Shown here in pieces: positions 20,806-30,825 of a stretch of 64,000 bases of DNA. The stretch is from assembly GCF_964019385.1 (NCBI RefSeq), contig NC_088654.1, positions 4,857,597 through 4,921,596 on the forward strand. The letters are read 5' to 3'. The DNA comes from Sycon ciliatum. Its lineage: Eukaryota; Porifera; Calcarea; Leucosolenida; Sycettidae. How positions within the stretch are numbered: the first letter of the stretch is position 1; the number at the start of each line of letters is the position of its first letter. The notes under the pieces were generated by a model. It searched no databases. It worked only from the letters and a program-made list of their open reading frames with translations, and had not been told where the DNA came from. The position numbers and the translations under genes are program-made.

Positions 20806-21000
20806 GTTAGTCCTTGCAGTTCTATTCACAGTCTAGGTCTTAAGGTAATGGCTAGTGTTAGTCCTTGCAGTTCTATTACCGGTCAAGGTGTTAAGTTTAT
20901 GGCTAGTGTTAGTCCTTGCACTTCTATTACCAGTCTAGGTGTTAAGGTAATGGCTAGTGTTAGTCCTTGTACTTCTATTACCAGTCTTACTGTTAATGGT
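20806..21000 (+). repeat. 51-bp minisatellite, about four copies
   Basis: Units start with GTTAGTCCTTG at 20806, 20857, 20908 and 20959 (last one partial). It is present only in unit A; units B and C keep about one repeat, so the array expanded after duplication. Confidence 0.85.
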
Positions 21001-21410
21001 TTCTGTTAATTGTAGAACGTTCATCACGAGTGCCATGTCAACTCAAACAACAGGCCTTCTCTTGTGCGTAAGTCGTAACATCTGATAGCAATGTGGTGAA
21101 GAACATGTCGCGACATGACTAGACAGATGTACCTGACGGCGCTAAAGGCTTATCAACTAAAATACACGTTCCTAGTTTCCACGAGTGAGGTACATGTGAC
21201 AACCTAAATAAGATTGACTTGTTTGCGTCAAACCCCGTGTTACATGTACATGCAAGTTATAACGCCGAAATAGTGTGATCGAAGGCTGTGCATACCTCAC
21301 AGCCAGCGGGGGCGAAAACGCTGGATTGAGGTGCTTTTAAAGTTGTCTCGATTGATGTACTGAGAAAGCTACAGCGTAGTCGGCAATTCTCAGTGAAGAA
21401 GTTTTTAAAT

Positions 21411-22289
21411 ATGGCTTCGAAACCGTCCATTGTTGAGCTAGAAAACTTCGTGGTTGTGTACTCCGAACACCAGTGTCCGATTTCAGGTCGTGAAGAAGAA
21501 GTCAAAGTTCTGAGCACTAATTCGGATGGAACAAGGAAAACAGTGTGGGGCCCGGTATTCTTCCGTCCAACAGGATCCGTAGTTAGCACCTATCACCCTG
21601 ATAAGCCTCGACGACGTATCATTAGAGAAGCGTATTTTCCTCCAGTTCCTCTTTCGGCTATTTATAGCATGGATTGGGTGAAAGACGAGCGGTGTCAAAA
21701 TCCTGTAATCCGAATCAAGATGTCTCCAGGATCCTATCTTGGAAAGTCAGGACATTACTCGACTTGCATTTTTGTATTTTGTTTTGACACGTACCATGAT
21801 AACGCAGGTGTATGTCACTGGATAATTGACACTTTATACGTGGATTTCATCGGTATCGAGAATTTGGTCCTCCCCAGTGAAGATAGCATATGGTGCCTAA
21901 CACAAGAGGAAGCAACGCGTTGGGTGGACGTGATGATCGGATTGCCACCATCCAACCAAGTTGAGGCAATCCCGGTCGGCTTAAACCTGCTCACATATTC
22001 TTCTAAACCACTCATGTGGGGACCTCCACTGATCACACCTGGTGAATTTGCTTACAATAACTTTGAGAACTTCCAGCGCGTAATTTTAGAAGCAACAAAC
22101 GGTACAAGTTACACTGTAACCAAACCAAAGCGCTGGAACGACGTCATGTTCAAAATAAGTCTATGTATCGAGAAGGTTGTGAATGATCAAAGCAACATCT
22201 TTGGGAAATCCTTCAAAATGGGCATAGTATTCCTTCTGGAAGTGAAGGGAAATGTACGGAAGGTAATTTTATACAGGATGCTTTCGTAA
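21411..22289 (+). CDS. Unrecognised single-exon gene, copy A
   Basis: The 292-residue frame starts at ATG 21411 (MASKPSIVELENF), chosen because the upstream extension has no ATG and copies B and C start at the same place. It is globular, without a signal peptide or obvious membrane segment. Features include a basic stretch DKPRRRIIRE near residue 65, cysteines in CIFVFCFD and VCHWIIDT, a W-C-L-T-Q-E-E-A segment, and the conserved MWGPPLITPGEF. Compared with copy B it has about 18 extra residues near residue 65. A TTTTAAA box lies about 80 bp upstream and is conserved in all three copies, so a short leader and TATA-like promoter are plausible. I do not recognise the family. Confidence 0.7.
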   Translation: MASKPSIVELENFVVVYSEHQCPISGREEEVKVLSTNSDGTRKTVWGPVFFRPTGSVVSTYHPDKPRRRIIREAYFPPVPLSAIYSMDWVKDERCQNPVIRIKMSPGSYLGKSGHYSTCIFVFCFDTYHDNAGVCHWIIDTLYVDFIGIENLVLPSEDSIWCLTQEEATRWVDVMIGLPPSNQVEAIPVGLNLLTYSSKPLMWGPPLITPGEFAYNNFENFQRVILEATNGTSYTVTKPKRWNDVMFKISLCIEKVVNDQSNIFGKSFKMGIVFLLEVKGNVRKVILYRMLS

Positions 22290-24200
22290 AAAGTCAGTAG
22301 TTCCATGCTGTACTTTGGCAGTGAAGACTTGTTGAAAATTCTGAATATTTCGGCAATGCTGCAAGGATTCTTCATGTCCCCATGTACAAAATCGTAAAAT
22401 ATTTGACGCTCTGAACTTCAGATAAAAACAAAAATATTGTTCGTATTAGCCCACTGTCATCCTGCACATCGTATTCGAAAGTGATTTGATGACACAGGCC
22501 TCGTCCGTGTTTTGTGTGAATTAAAAACCTGAACATTGCCGCGAATTACAATCTGGTAATGAAAATTCTGAGTCGGCCAAAGCTTATAATGGCTTCCTAT
22601 GTAGAAGCTTATGTAGAAGCTTTTAAAAATAGTTTTTTGACGTGTTACGTTTTGTATGTATTTCTTTTCTGTTCAACCCTGATCCATTCTTGTTGTTGCT
22701 ATTTTGCTGTTTGTTGAATGTTTTGAATTGATTTGCCGTGGAAGCATGCTGCCTGAGTTTCATCCATGTTTAAGTGGGATATATTTAGATCGCCTTTAGG
22801 TGGTCTCTGTTTCATGCTTTTAAGCGTGTGAGATTTCTTTCACTCACTTTTTTTCAACTTTATTGGGTTTTTCTTGAGTTCATACCATTGTTCGCTGTTG
22901 ATTTATGCCTTCTTGGATTGGTTGATGTTGGAACAATTTGGTTTTGGAAAACAAACCAATCGCGCAGTTAATATTGGTGGAGTCGGAGTATTACATGAGA
23001 TCATAAGCTGCAGGACCTGTATGACAAGAAAGAAAACGTGAGCATGATCAGGCTGATATAACATAATATCAGCTTGATATATCAAATTCATAATTATTAT
23101 GAATTTAAGCACAGACGATGCCATCCATATGGCTATCCGAAGGCAGCGGTGGCCGATACCAATCTCTGACCTTTACTCACCTCTGGTATGGACATATTCA
23201 TGCTAGAAAAAATAATGAAATTACAGCCAGTAGGCATGAGTTAAGCCAAACACAACGTGTCCAAATTTGGAAAATTGAAAAATAGCACGCTTTCCTCAAA
23301 CAGCTGTGGGGACCTGTGATCACGTGATGATAGTGATAACGGAGAGTTTCACGAGATAACGTCAGGGATAATAATAAAGTATGACCTGTCTGATAATCAG
23401 TTCTCGGAGTTACAGCAAAAATAGTTTTCGATCTTCTTTTATTGTAACTGTAAGCATTGCGTTGCATTATAATTATGATGCAGGTATTTCTCTACAGACT
23501 TTTCAGGACAGCTTGTATGCCTCGCACTGCGAGTGGTCGAACTTTCGATACCTTCAACAATACAGGTACATTTTCCATGGATACTTGTACTGACACCTCC
23601 CATGACATGCAACGTATTACTTCAGAAGTGAGGCGGTTCACAAGAAGAGAAGGTGGGAAACGTTTGGGGATCTCTACGTCCTATTCCCAATCCACGCTTT
23701 ACCGGTAACTGATAGTCCTCTGACTTCTATTCACAGTGCACGTGTTAAGTTAATGGCCAGGATTAGTCCTTGGATTTTTCATTCCCAATCTCTCGTGCTA
23801 ATGGTTTCTGATAATTGTAGAACTTGTATAATGAGAACCACGTCAACTCAAACAACCGGCATTCTCGTTTGTGTAAGTCCTAGCATCTGATTGCGATGTG
23901 ATGAAAAACGTGTTGCGACATGACAAGACAGCTGTAATTCCCGGCGCTACTCAAGTAAGACTTAGCAATTAAAATAAACTTTCGTAGTTTCCAAGAGTGA
24001 GATAACCACCCAAATAAGAATCAGATTCTTGCAAAAACCTCGTTTTACATTTACGTTCTAACGCCCGAACAGCGTAACAGAAGGCTGAAGATATCTCACA
24101 AGCCACAGGTGGCAAAAGCGTTGGACCGTGGTGCTTTTAAAGTGTTCTCCACTGAAGTACTCAGAAAGCACCAGCACTTCTCGGTGAAGTATTTTTAAAT

Positions 24201-25037
24201 ATGGCTTCGAATATGGCTTCGAAACCGTCCATTGTTGAGCTGGAAAACTTCGTGAATGTGTACTCCGAACACCAGTCTCCGATTTCAGGTCGTGAAGAAG
24301 AAGTCAAAGTTCTGGGCACTAATTCGGATGGAAGAAGGAAAACAGTGTGGGGCCCGGTATTCTTCCGCCCGACAGGATCCGTAGTTAGCACCATTCACCC
24401 TCGTTCTACTATTTATAGCATGGATTGGGTGAAAGACGAGCGGTGGAGAAATCCTGTAATCCAAATCAAGATGTCTGTAGAATCCTATCATGGAAAGTCA
24501 GGACATTACTCCACTTGCATTTTTGTATTTTGTTTTGACACGTACTATGATAACGCAGGTGTTTGTCACTGGATAATTGACACTTTATACCTGGATTTCA
24601 TCGGTATGGAGAATTTGGTCCTGCCCCATGAAGATAGCATATGGTGCCTAACACAAGAGGAAGCAACGCTTTGGGTGGAAGTGATGATCGGATTGCCACC
24701 ATCCAACCAAGTTGAGGCAATCCCGATCGGCTTAAACCTGCTCACATATTCTTCTAAACCACTCATGTGGGGACCTCCATTGATTAAACCAGGTGAATTT
24801 GCTCACAATAATTTTGAGGAAATCCAGTGCGTAATTGTAGAAGCAACAAAGGGTACAAGCTACACTGTAACCAAACCAAAGCGCTGGAACAACGTCATTT
24901 TCGAAATAAGTCTATGTATCGAGAAGGTTGTGAATGGTCAAAGCAACATCTTTGGGAAATCATTCGAAATGGACATAGTATTCCTTCTGGAAGTGAAGGG
25001 AAATGTACGGAAGATAATTTTATACAGGTTCGTATAA
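24201..25037 (+). CDS. Unrecognised single-exon gene, copy B
   Basis: 278 residues, about 85-90 percent identical by eye to copy A, with mostly conservative or isolated replacements. This suggests both encode protein. The start is duplicated (MASNMASKP; ATGs at 24201 and 24213). It lacks the basic insert of copy A. The C-terminus differs (YRFV against YRMLS) because of a small indel at the stop. The same TTTTAAA box is upstream. The function is unknown. Confidence 0.7.
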   Translation: MASNMASKPSIVELENFVNVYSEHQSPISGREEEVKVLGTNSDGRRKTVWGPVFFRPTGSVVSTIHPRSTIYSMDWVKDERWRNPVIQIKMSVESYHGKSGHYSTCIFVFCFDTYYDNAGVCHWIIDTLYLDFIGMENLVLPHEDSIWCLTQEEATLWVEVMIGLPPSNQVEAIPIGLNLLTYSSKPLMWGPPLIKPGEFAHNNFEEIQCVIVEATKGTSYTVTKPKRWNNVIFEISLCIEKVVNGQSNIFGKSFEMDIVFLLEVKGNVRKIILYRFV

Positions 25038-25822
25038 AGTCAGTAGTTCCATGCTGTACTTTGGCAGTAAAGACTTGTTGAAAATTCTGAATATTTCGGA
25101 AATTCCGCAAGTATTCTTCATGTCCCCATGTTCAAAATCGTAAAATATTTGACGCTCCGATTTTCTCATAAAACAAAATATTGTTCATATTAGCCCACTG
25201 CTATCCTGCACATCGTGTTCGAAAGGGATTTGATGACACAGACCTCGTCCGTTTTTTGTGTGAATTAAAAACTCGACCATTGCTGCGAATTACAATCTTG
25301 TAATGGAAATTCTGAGTCGGCCAAAGCTTATAATGGCTTCCTGTGTATAAGCTTAGTTGTTTTTGACGCGTTACGTTTCTTTTCTATTCAACCCTGATCC
25401 ATTCTTGTTGTTGTTGTTTTGCTGTTTGTTGAATGTTTTGCTTTGATTTGCCGTGGAAGAATGCTGACTGAGTTTCGTCCATGTTTGAGTGGGAAATAGT
25501 TAGATCGCCTTTAGGTGGTCTCTGTTTCATGCTTTTTAGCGTGTGAGACTTCTTTCACTCACTTTCTTTTCTTCTTCTTTATTGGGTTTTTCTTGAATAC
25601 ATACCATTATTCGCTGTTGATTTATGCCTTCTTGGAATGGTTGATGTTGGTACAATTTGGTTTTGGAAAACAAACCAATCGCGCAGTTAATATTGGTGGA
25701 GTCGGAGTATTACATGAGATCATGAGCTGCAGGACCTGTATGACAATAAAGAAAACGTGAGCATGATCAGGCTGATATAACATATCAGCTTGATATATCA
25801 AATTAATATATCAAATTCATAT

Positions 25823-25962
25823 TACACAAGAGAGAGTTTGGAAGCTTTGTCACAACTCCGAGTTTCACGTATCTCTACGATCATCAGGCAAGATTGCCTG
25901 ATGATCGTAGAGATACGTGAAACTCGGAGTTGTGACAAAGCTTCCAAACTCTCTCTTGTGTA
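25823..25962. repeat. 69-bp perfect palindrome containing two truncated hammerheads
   Basis: Arms 25823-25891 and 25894-25962 are perfectly complementary with a 2-nt spacer. Each arm, read outward from the centre, holds CUGAUGA, a stem II CGUA/UACG with a GAGA tetraloop, GAAA, and a C-G-closed helix III with a GUU cleavage site. The 5' strand of stem I is missing because the palindrome centre cuts it. With about 65 bp of following sequence it is inserted between two copies of TCAAATTCAT in unit B. Unit A has the uninterrupted site. Confidence 0.85.
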
Positions 25963-26189
25963 CAAGGCTCTGCCCTACATGGGCATTGAGCACTCTTCGG
26001 ACAGTGAAGCACACCACTTGACTACGTCAAATTCATAAATATTATGAATTTAAGCACAGACGATCCCATCCGTATGGCTATCCTAAGGCAGCGGTGGCTG
26101 ATACCAATCTCTTACCTTTACTCTCTTCTGGTATGGACATATTCATGCTAGAGAAAATAATGAAATAAAAGCCAGTAGGCAAGACTTAA

Positions 26190-27249
26190 GGGGGCAGCCT
26201 ACCCATAAATTTCATATGGCATTCAATTGACCGTAACTTTGGTGTTTCTCAGTGGATTTGAGTGAAATTTTGACCACACACTCCTGCCACTATGCTGGCC
26301 CTCAGGACATGATTTACAAGTTCTTGCGCCTCACTGACAGGCTTTCCAGGCCGGAAAAACTCAAATTTCCGGCATAGTGCCACGGTGTGCGAGCCACCCA
26401 GGAGCCAAACAAATGCATTTACATTTTTTCACCTTTTCGTGCCCATTCTGTCCGTGCGCGGGACCCAAACCTAAAACAAGTCCAGAAGCAGCCATGGATG
26501 GTGGGGTAGGGCCCCTCAACGTGGCCCTGGAACCTGTCACAACGGAACGAGTGGGCGTTCTCTCGCGGACTCCCACAGACCCAAGTCAATTTTTGAATTT
26601 TTTAGGTTTAGGGTGTGCTACGAGGTCGTACCTTTGATACAACATCCAGTGCTGGGACCTCCACAGCAAGCCATTTCCACAGCGCTGCACACCAAATCCA
26701 GGATGTCCTCAGAAACCGGCAAAGACTGCCACTCACGTTTCACTACTGCCTAGTACTGAATCCTACCTGACTTCTTGACACGACTCAAACTTGCCTAAAG
26801 TCACTAAATCAACGTCAACTACAATAATCAAGCCACATATCTGCAACGTCACGAGGGTGCGGGCAAAAGTCCAAAAACCACGTATTGGGCTGCACGGCGG
26901 CGGGCGAAGCCCGCCGCCGTGCAGCCCAATACGTGGTTTTTTAACGTGATTTTTTGGATTTTTTTGGACTTGGGGCAAAATTCTGCACACTTTCGCGTGT
27001 TTCCATAATATGACAAGTTGCGCACGGTCTGCTCACATTCAAATACAGTGCTGCCAACAAATGACAGCATGCAACAAAAAACTCTTTCCTTGCAAGGGCA
27101 CATTTTCGGCCATAACTCTTGAACGGCTGGTCAGATAGGGACACAATTTTCAGAGAATTTGCAGCTATTCATGCTCTTTCAACTGCCGTAGCACTCAATA
27201 CGAATTTACAAATTCGATTTTTCAGCGAATTTTTGGGTAGTCTGCCACC
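26190..27249. mobile_element. Non-autonomous TTAA-target element with 33-bp hairpin
   Basis: 1060 bp flanked by TTAA (26186-26189 and 27250-27253). The imperfect inverted ends are GGGGGCAGCCTACCC against GGTGGCAGACTACCC. Unit A keeps the empty site (23241-23244). Inside, 26873-26905 and 26909-26941 form a perfect 33-bp hairpin with loop GAA. No transposase frame is present. A TTAA target fits piggyBac or Kolobok superfamilies. Confidence 0.8.
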
Positions 27250-27253
27250 TTAA

Positions 27254-27977
27254 GCCGAACACAACGTTTGAAAATTAAAAACAGCACGCTTTCCTCAAAC
27301 AGCTGTGGGGACCTGTGATCACGTGATGAAAGTGATAGCCGAGAGATTCCCGAGATAACGTCGGGGATAATAATAATAATAGTATGACCTGTCTGATAAT
27401 CATTTCTCGGAGTTATAGCAAAATAGTTTTGGATCTTCTTTTATTGCAACTGTAACCAGAAAAAGTGGGTTGCTTACCACTCTAAATATTGCCGAAAGGT
27501 AATTGCATTGACTGAGCAAGCAACTGACTCACTACCATTTAGATCACATGAGGTACATCGGACAGCCATGTTCTCAATCAACCTGCAAAATATGCAATAC
27601 ATCCTGCCCAATACATACTAATGCGTTGCATTATAATTATGATGCAGGTATTTCTCTACAGACTTTTCAGGACAGCTTGTATGCCTCGCACTGCGAGTGG
27701 TCGAAATTTCGATACTTTCAACAATACAGGTACATTTTCCATGGATACTTGTACTGACACCTCCCATGACATGTAACGTATTACTTCAGAATTGAGGCGG
27801 TTCACACGAAGAGAAGGTGGGAAACGTTTGAGAATCTCTACGTCCTATTCCCAATCCACGCTTTAACGGTTACTGATAGTCCTCTGACTTCTATTCACAG
27901 TGCATGTGTTAAGTTAATGGCTAGAATTAGTCCTTGCATTTCTATTCCCAGTCTATTGTGCTAATGGTTTTTGTTAA
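27254..27977 (+). repeat. End of unit B and 5' part of duplication unit C
   Basis: 27254-27450 matches 23245-23450. 27620-27977 matches the 5' flank of the gene in units A and B. The 170 bp between are not in the other units. The unit is interrupted at TTAA 27974-27977 and resumes at 30491. Confidence 0.8.
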
Positions 27978-28246
27978 AGGGGAAGTTCACCCTAAAATCT
28001 AAATTTCACAGTTTGTAGATTTCGAGGCGCTGAGTTCGGTGGTGAAGGTCCCATCGCCGTGCGATACGCCGTTCTGGAGATATTTGAATTTGAAATATAC
28101 CATGACGTCATGCGGCCGGCGCACACCCCCTCCACACCCTGTGACGTCAAAGAGATACAGGTTCTCGGTCTGCTTGCTTTTCACTGAGCGAGAAAGAGTG
28201 GCGTTTGTGGAGTTTCTTTCTTGCAACCTGAACAGTTTCAACCACG

Positions 28247-28578
28247 ATGACGGTTTGCTGTGCTGTCGGCTGCTCTAACCAGTCTGGCAAGCCCCCTGGG
28301 ACCACGGTGCATCGTATTCCGCGGGATAAAGCTCTCCGGGCGGAATGGGTTGCAGCGATTCACCGCGAGAATTTGCCACCTAAGTTTGAGGAGAGCTGTG
28401 CAATTTGTTCGGCACATTTTGAGGAGATGCCTTCCAGAGGAACTTGCACGGAGAGATGGGCATAACGTGCCGCCGAAAGCTGAAAGCAGACGCTGTGCCA
28501 TCGATTTTCCCGGACAGGCGTCCCCCAGCGAAGCGAAGGATGTCGCAGTATCAGGAGAGACAGCCGGAGAGAGAAGAG
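28247..28578 (+). pseudogene. THAP zinc-finger exon of the TTAA transposon
   Basis: From ATG 28247 the C2CH THAP finger is visible: CCAVGC, then PRDKALRAEWVAAI with the invariant W, then CAICSAHFEE. The final THAP segment (KLKADAVPSIF, containing the A-V-P-S motif) is in the next frame, so a one-base deletion near 28425 breaks the gene. The exon ends with a good donor (GAAGAG then GTGAGT, 28578/28579). THAP fingers bind DNA in transposases such as P and Kolobok elements. Confidence 0.7.
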
Positions 28579-29168
28579 GTGAGTGAATGGTTCTGGTGAT
28601 TTCGTGCTTTGAGAGCGTGTTGAAATTTTGTCTGTACATCGCGAGTTGGAGGGGGCAGTTTCACCCACTATGTTGAGTACATCGTATACTTGTAGAGAAA
28701 ATTATTTACAGATACCGGTACAAAGCTGTTTGCAGTGTGTTGATTGCAAGGTACTAGTATTGAATGAAGACAGAAGACCGTGCAATATATTTTTGTTTTA
28801 TTTCAATTCAAGTTTTACATGTCGTGAAAAGGCATACAGTGGTCACTAGCTCTGTCCTCTGCTTGGTAAGTTTCAATTCCAAGAAAGTCTTTATTGTGTT
28901 GCATTGTCACTGTTATCTGCGTGTATTTTTCTAGTATGATCCTAGCTCAAGCCTATGCTGAGCCGTATGCCGCAGCTTTTCGGTCTCCAGTTGCATGCGC
29001 ATTGAGTCCAGACGATGGCATGATATCTGCTGATGCGTGCACACAGACCCCCGTCAGCACACGGGGAATTTAGAGGTGATGTTTTGGTACCCACTGTGTA
29101 GATCAAATCCACACGTACATATGCTTGCAACACTGGCAGTACATTTTCATTATTATTATTTTGCTATA

Positions 29169-29209
29169 AACACACACACGCGCGCGTGCGCACACACACA
29201 CACACACAC
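29169..29209. repeat. (CA)n microsatellite
   Basis: CA/CG dinucleotide run inside the TTAA transposon, between its two genes. Confidence 0.85.
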
Positions 29210-29725
29210 CTTTGACGCCAATCGCCGAAGGCAATGATGGCAATGCTACGGCAGAAGCAATAGCAACTTGTGCTGGAATTGCACCATTCAACAGCTTGCA
29301 AGGCTGAAGAATTGACCGTCACAATTCAGCCTGGTCTACACCATACAGCTACACACACAAACACACGTGCAAGCAGCTGGCTGACTACAAATAGTGACAG
29401 CTTATGATTGCTTTGCCGTTTGTCCATTACGCAGGTGTTCCACCGGACTCCTGGGCCAGGTTTTCCCAACATCAGCCATATGTATTGTCGGTATGCTGCG
29501 TAACGGTGCGAGCTGCTTTGGGGAACAGGGGAGTAGATCTTCCTGCTGTTAGTCTCACATGTCAACGTACATTTCAGTGCAACAGCATACTACAACAACA
29601 AATTTTTGAAGAAGCATACAAGCCAATATCCTGGTTATATTTTTGCACCATGGAACAGTATTTAATTTTGATGAGAAAATACAGTTCTCCGATGCAAAAT
29701 CGACGACAGTATTACACTACTAGTA

Positions 29726-30353
29726 TTAGCACGTACCGGTTTCCAAACTCAGATGGCTTCGATCCGGCCTGCTGATGGATCTTGCCCAAATAGCCACGCA
29801 GTACAATGTACAGTGCGTGCTGGTTGCTGCAGCCTTCCTCGAACTGTGAGGTGCAAGTAATGCAGGGAGACTCAGTAACGAATCCGCGGCTGCCGATTCC
29901 GGAACATCTTTGCAGCAAATGCAGTCGTTCCGCAATAATTGAACGACGCATTTGCCACATTCACACCAGGACGTATTGCCAACGCGATCGGCAGGTGGCC
30001 AGCAGTCCTCTAAGCAAGCAGCAGGGTCAGTGTCGGCAGCAGCCGCTGCAGTTTCGTCAGCATTTACACCAACTTGCTCCGCACTCGCCATCTGCATGAT
30101 CTCATCCTCGGTATACTCCGGTTCCTTCGCTGGCGTTCAACTCGCTCTGCTCGGAGTCACTGTCATCTCCTGACAAGGAGGTAGACCTACCCTGAATCGT
30201 CTCCGCTCTGAGCCTCATACTGCTTGACTTTCCGCCTTGGACATCCACGACTTCACTTTCTTCTCCGTCCAACTCCAAGTAAAAGTTCCGAGCTCCAGGA
30301 GCTCCTCTATCTCTTTGACGTCACAGATTCGTGACGCCATGGCGGCGCCAAAA
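29726..30353 (-). pseudogene. P2X7-tail-like cysteine-rich gene of the TTAA transposon
   Basis: Minus strand. An N-terminal part starts at ATG near 30342 (MASRICDVKEIEELLELG) and continues, with a probable frameshift, through an acidic GDDSDSEQSELN stretch ahead of a possible donor. The downstream frame has GNTSWCECGKCV followed by DCICCKDVPE. This W-C-x-C-x2-C ... C-x-C-C pattern matches the zinc-binding cytoplasmic tail domain of P2X7 receptors, which is also found alone in many invertebrate proteins. It converges on the THAP gene. Whether it serves transposition or is a captured host domain is open. Confidence 0.5.
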
Positions 30354-30490
30354 ACCGGGGATCAAAGTGATATTTCAGTTGCGTATATCTCCGGTTATAG
30401 TCACCGGATGAAGACGAGACATACACCAATCGACTCAGCTGATTTTTCCCAATAACTTATCTGATTTTGATTTTAGGGTGAACTTCCCCT

Positions 30491-30825
30491 TTAATTGTAG
30501 AACATGTATCATGAGAACCACGTCAACTCAAAATAACAGGCATTTTCGTGTGTGTAAGTCGTAACATCTGATTGAAATGTGATGAAAAACGTGTCGCGAC
30601 ATGACTAGACAGTTGCACTTCCCGGCGCTAAGACTTTTAAAATCAACTAAAATAAACTTTAGTAGTTTCCAAGAGTGAGATAACCACCCAAAATTAATAA
30701 GAATCACATTCTTTCAAAAACATCGTGTTACATTTAATAATGAGGTGCTTTTAAAGTGGTCTCGACTGAAGTACTCTGAAAACACCAGCATTTCTCGGTG
30801 AAGTATTTTATTAAATATGGCTTTA
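30491..30825 (+). pseudogene. Unit C 5' flank and start codon of third gene copy
   Basis: Colinear with the 5' flanks of copies A and B, including the TTTTAAA box, up to ATGGCTT (30817-30823). There the 3' tail of a minus-strand retrotransposon begins, so only the start codon and part of codon 3 survive. Confidence 0.8.

Larger units (their letters stand above)
20571..23450 (+). repeat. Segmental duplication unit A
   Basis: Unit A carries the gene at 21411 with its 5' and 3' flanks. It is colinear with unit B (23460-26185 plus 27254-27450) apart from small indels, and with the partial unit C. Shared landmarks include 'gacacctcc(t/c)atgacatg' upstream and 'cgctgttgatttatgcc' downstream. Confidence 0.85.
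23460..26185 (+). repeat. Segmental duplication unit B
   Basis: Second unit of the triplication, with the gene at 24201. It is interrupted by a palindromic insert (25823-25962 and its flank) and, at its right end, by the TTAA element at 26190. Its last about 200 bp resume at 27254. Confidence 0.85.
27978..30490 (+). mobile_element. TTAA-target DNA transposon, Kolobok-like, carrying two convergent genes
   Basis: 2513 bp with perfect 22-bp inverted ends starting AGGGGAAGTTCACCC (27978-27999 and 30469-30490), flanked by TTAA. Unit A retains the empty site at 21006-21009. It carries a THAP-domain gene on the plus strand and a cysteine-rich gene on the minus strand. Kolobok transposons have TTAA targets and THAP-bearing transposases, so this is the best fit; piggyBac is the alternative. 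No DDE catalytic region was found. Confidence 0.8.
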
